This document shows positions 61,873 through 64,000 of a DNA stretch of 64,000 nt, one piece after another. Position numbers and translations under genes: made by a program. The notes under the pieces were generated by a model. It made no database searches and had not been told where the DNA came from. It worked only from the letters and a program-made list of their open reading frames with translations. Each line of letters opens with the position of its first letter. Position 1 is the first letter of the stretch. The stretch spans positions 1-64,000 of the forward strand of contig NZ_JABXKF010000184.1 in the NCBI RefSeq assembly GCF_017115165.1, in the 5' to 3' direction. The stretch comes from Nostoc sp. LPT. Lineage in GTDB: Bacteria > Cyanobacteriota > Cyanobacteriia > Cyanobacteriales > Nostocaceae.

Positions 61873-64000
<2,128 letters not shown>

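Overview
The window reads as chromosome of a filamentous, heterocyst-type cyanobacterium close to Nostoc/Anabaena. Support seen in the sequence: psbV, petE and petJ (oxygenic photosynthesis), three carotenoid genes (crtISO/crtH, pds/crtP and the start of crtB), a PEP-CTERM protein, very many HIP1 octamers (GCGATCGC), and families of short tandem and dispersed repeats in most intergenic gaps. The exact species cannot be told from the window.

Layout. 1-560: 21-nt tandem repeat and dispersed repeats. 0.5-6.2 kb: DUF4332 protein, TetR regulator, a two-gene M16 peptidase operon (one active, one inactive subunit) and a Uma2 nuclease-fold protein. 6.2-11 kb: eroded zone with a fasciclin protein, an IS5-type transposase remnant, a membrane hydrolase and a broken Uma2 gene. 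11-18.5 kb: YggT, upp, crtISO, purT and hypotheticals. 18.5-31.7 kb: ABC exporter, EcsC-like protein, a two-component system, a stress-like group (SRPBCC, universal stress protein, glycine-zipper protein, P-type ATPase) and leuB. 31.8-42.4 kb: pilD, accD, MFS transporter, a sugar ABC system split in two blocks, hicBA with a dead vapC. 42.6-44.7 kb: IF2-like protein, psbV, petE, petJ. 45-57.5 kb: TonB-like protein, lipase, a cytochrome b6-like protein, Na+/H+ antiporter, tRNA-Glu, SRPBCC protein, a GAF sensor kinase without its histidine, an RHH protein, an HNH operon behind a possible attenuator, a polysaccharide deacetylase. 57.6-60.65 kb: an array of 28 tRNA genes or tRNA-like sequences. 60.8-64 kb: GH3 hydrolase, pds and crtB (cut by the window end).

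The most unusual part is the tRNA array. Its readable anticodons cover all 20 amino acids. Four members carry a 21-27-nt dispersed repeat inserted at the same place in the T-loop, and a fifth has about 75 nt inserted in its anticodon loop. Three leucine-anticodon members have a short class I variable loop instead of the long arm normal for bacterial tRNA-Leu. A promoter with three TGTAGTA direct repeats lies upstream. Related small repeats sit in frame inside two unrelated proteins, where they encode the same peptide. A HIP1 octamer overlaps the lost phospho-acceptor site of the GAF kinase. Together these suggest short repeats that tolerate, or prefer, loops in RNAs and proteins.
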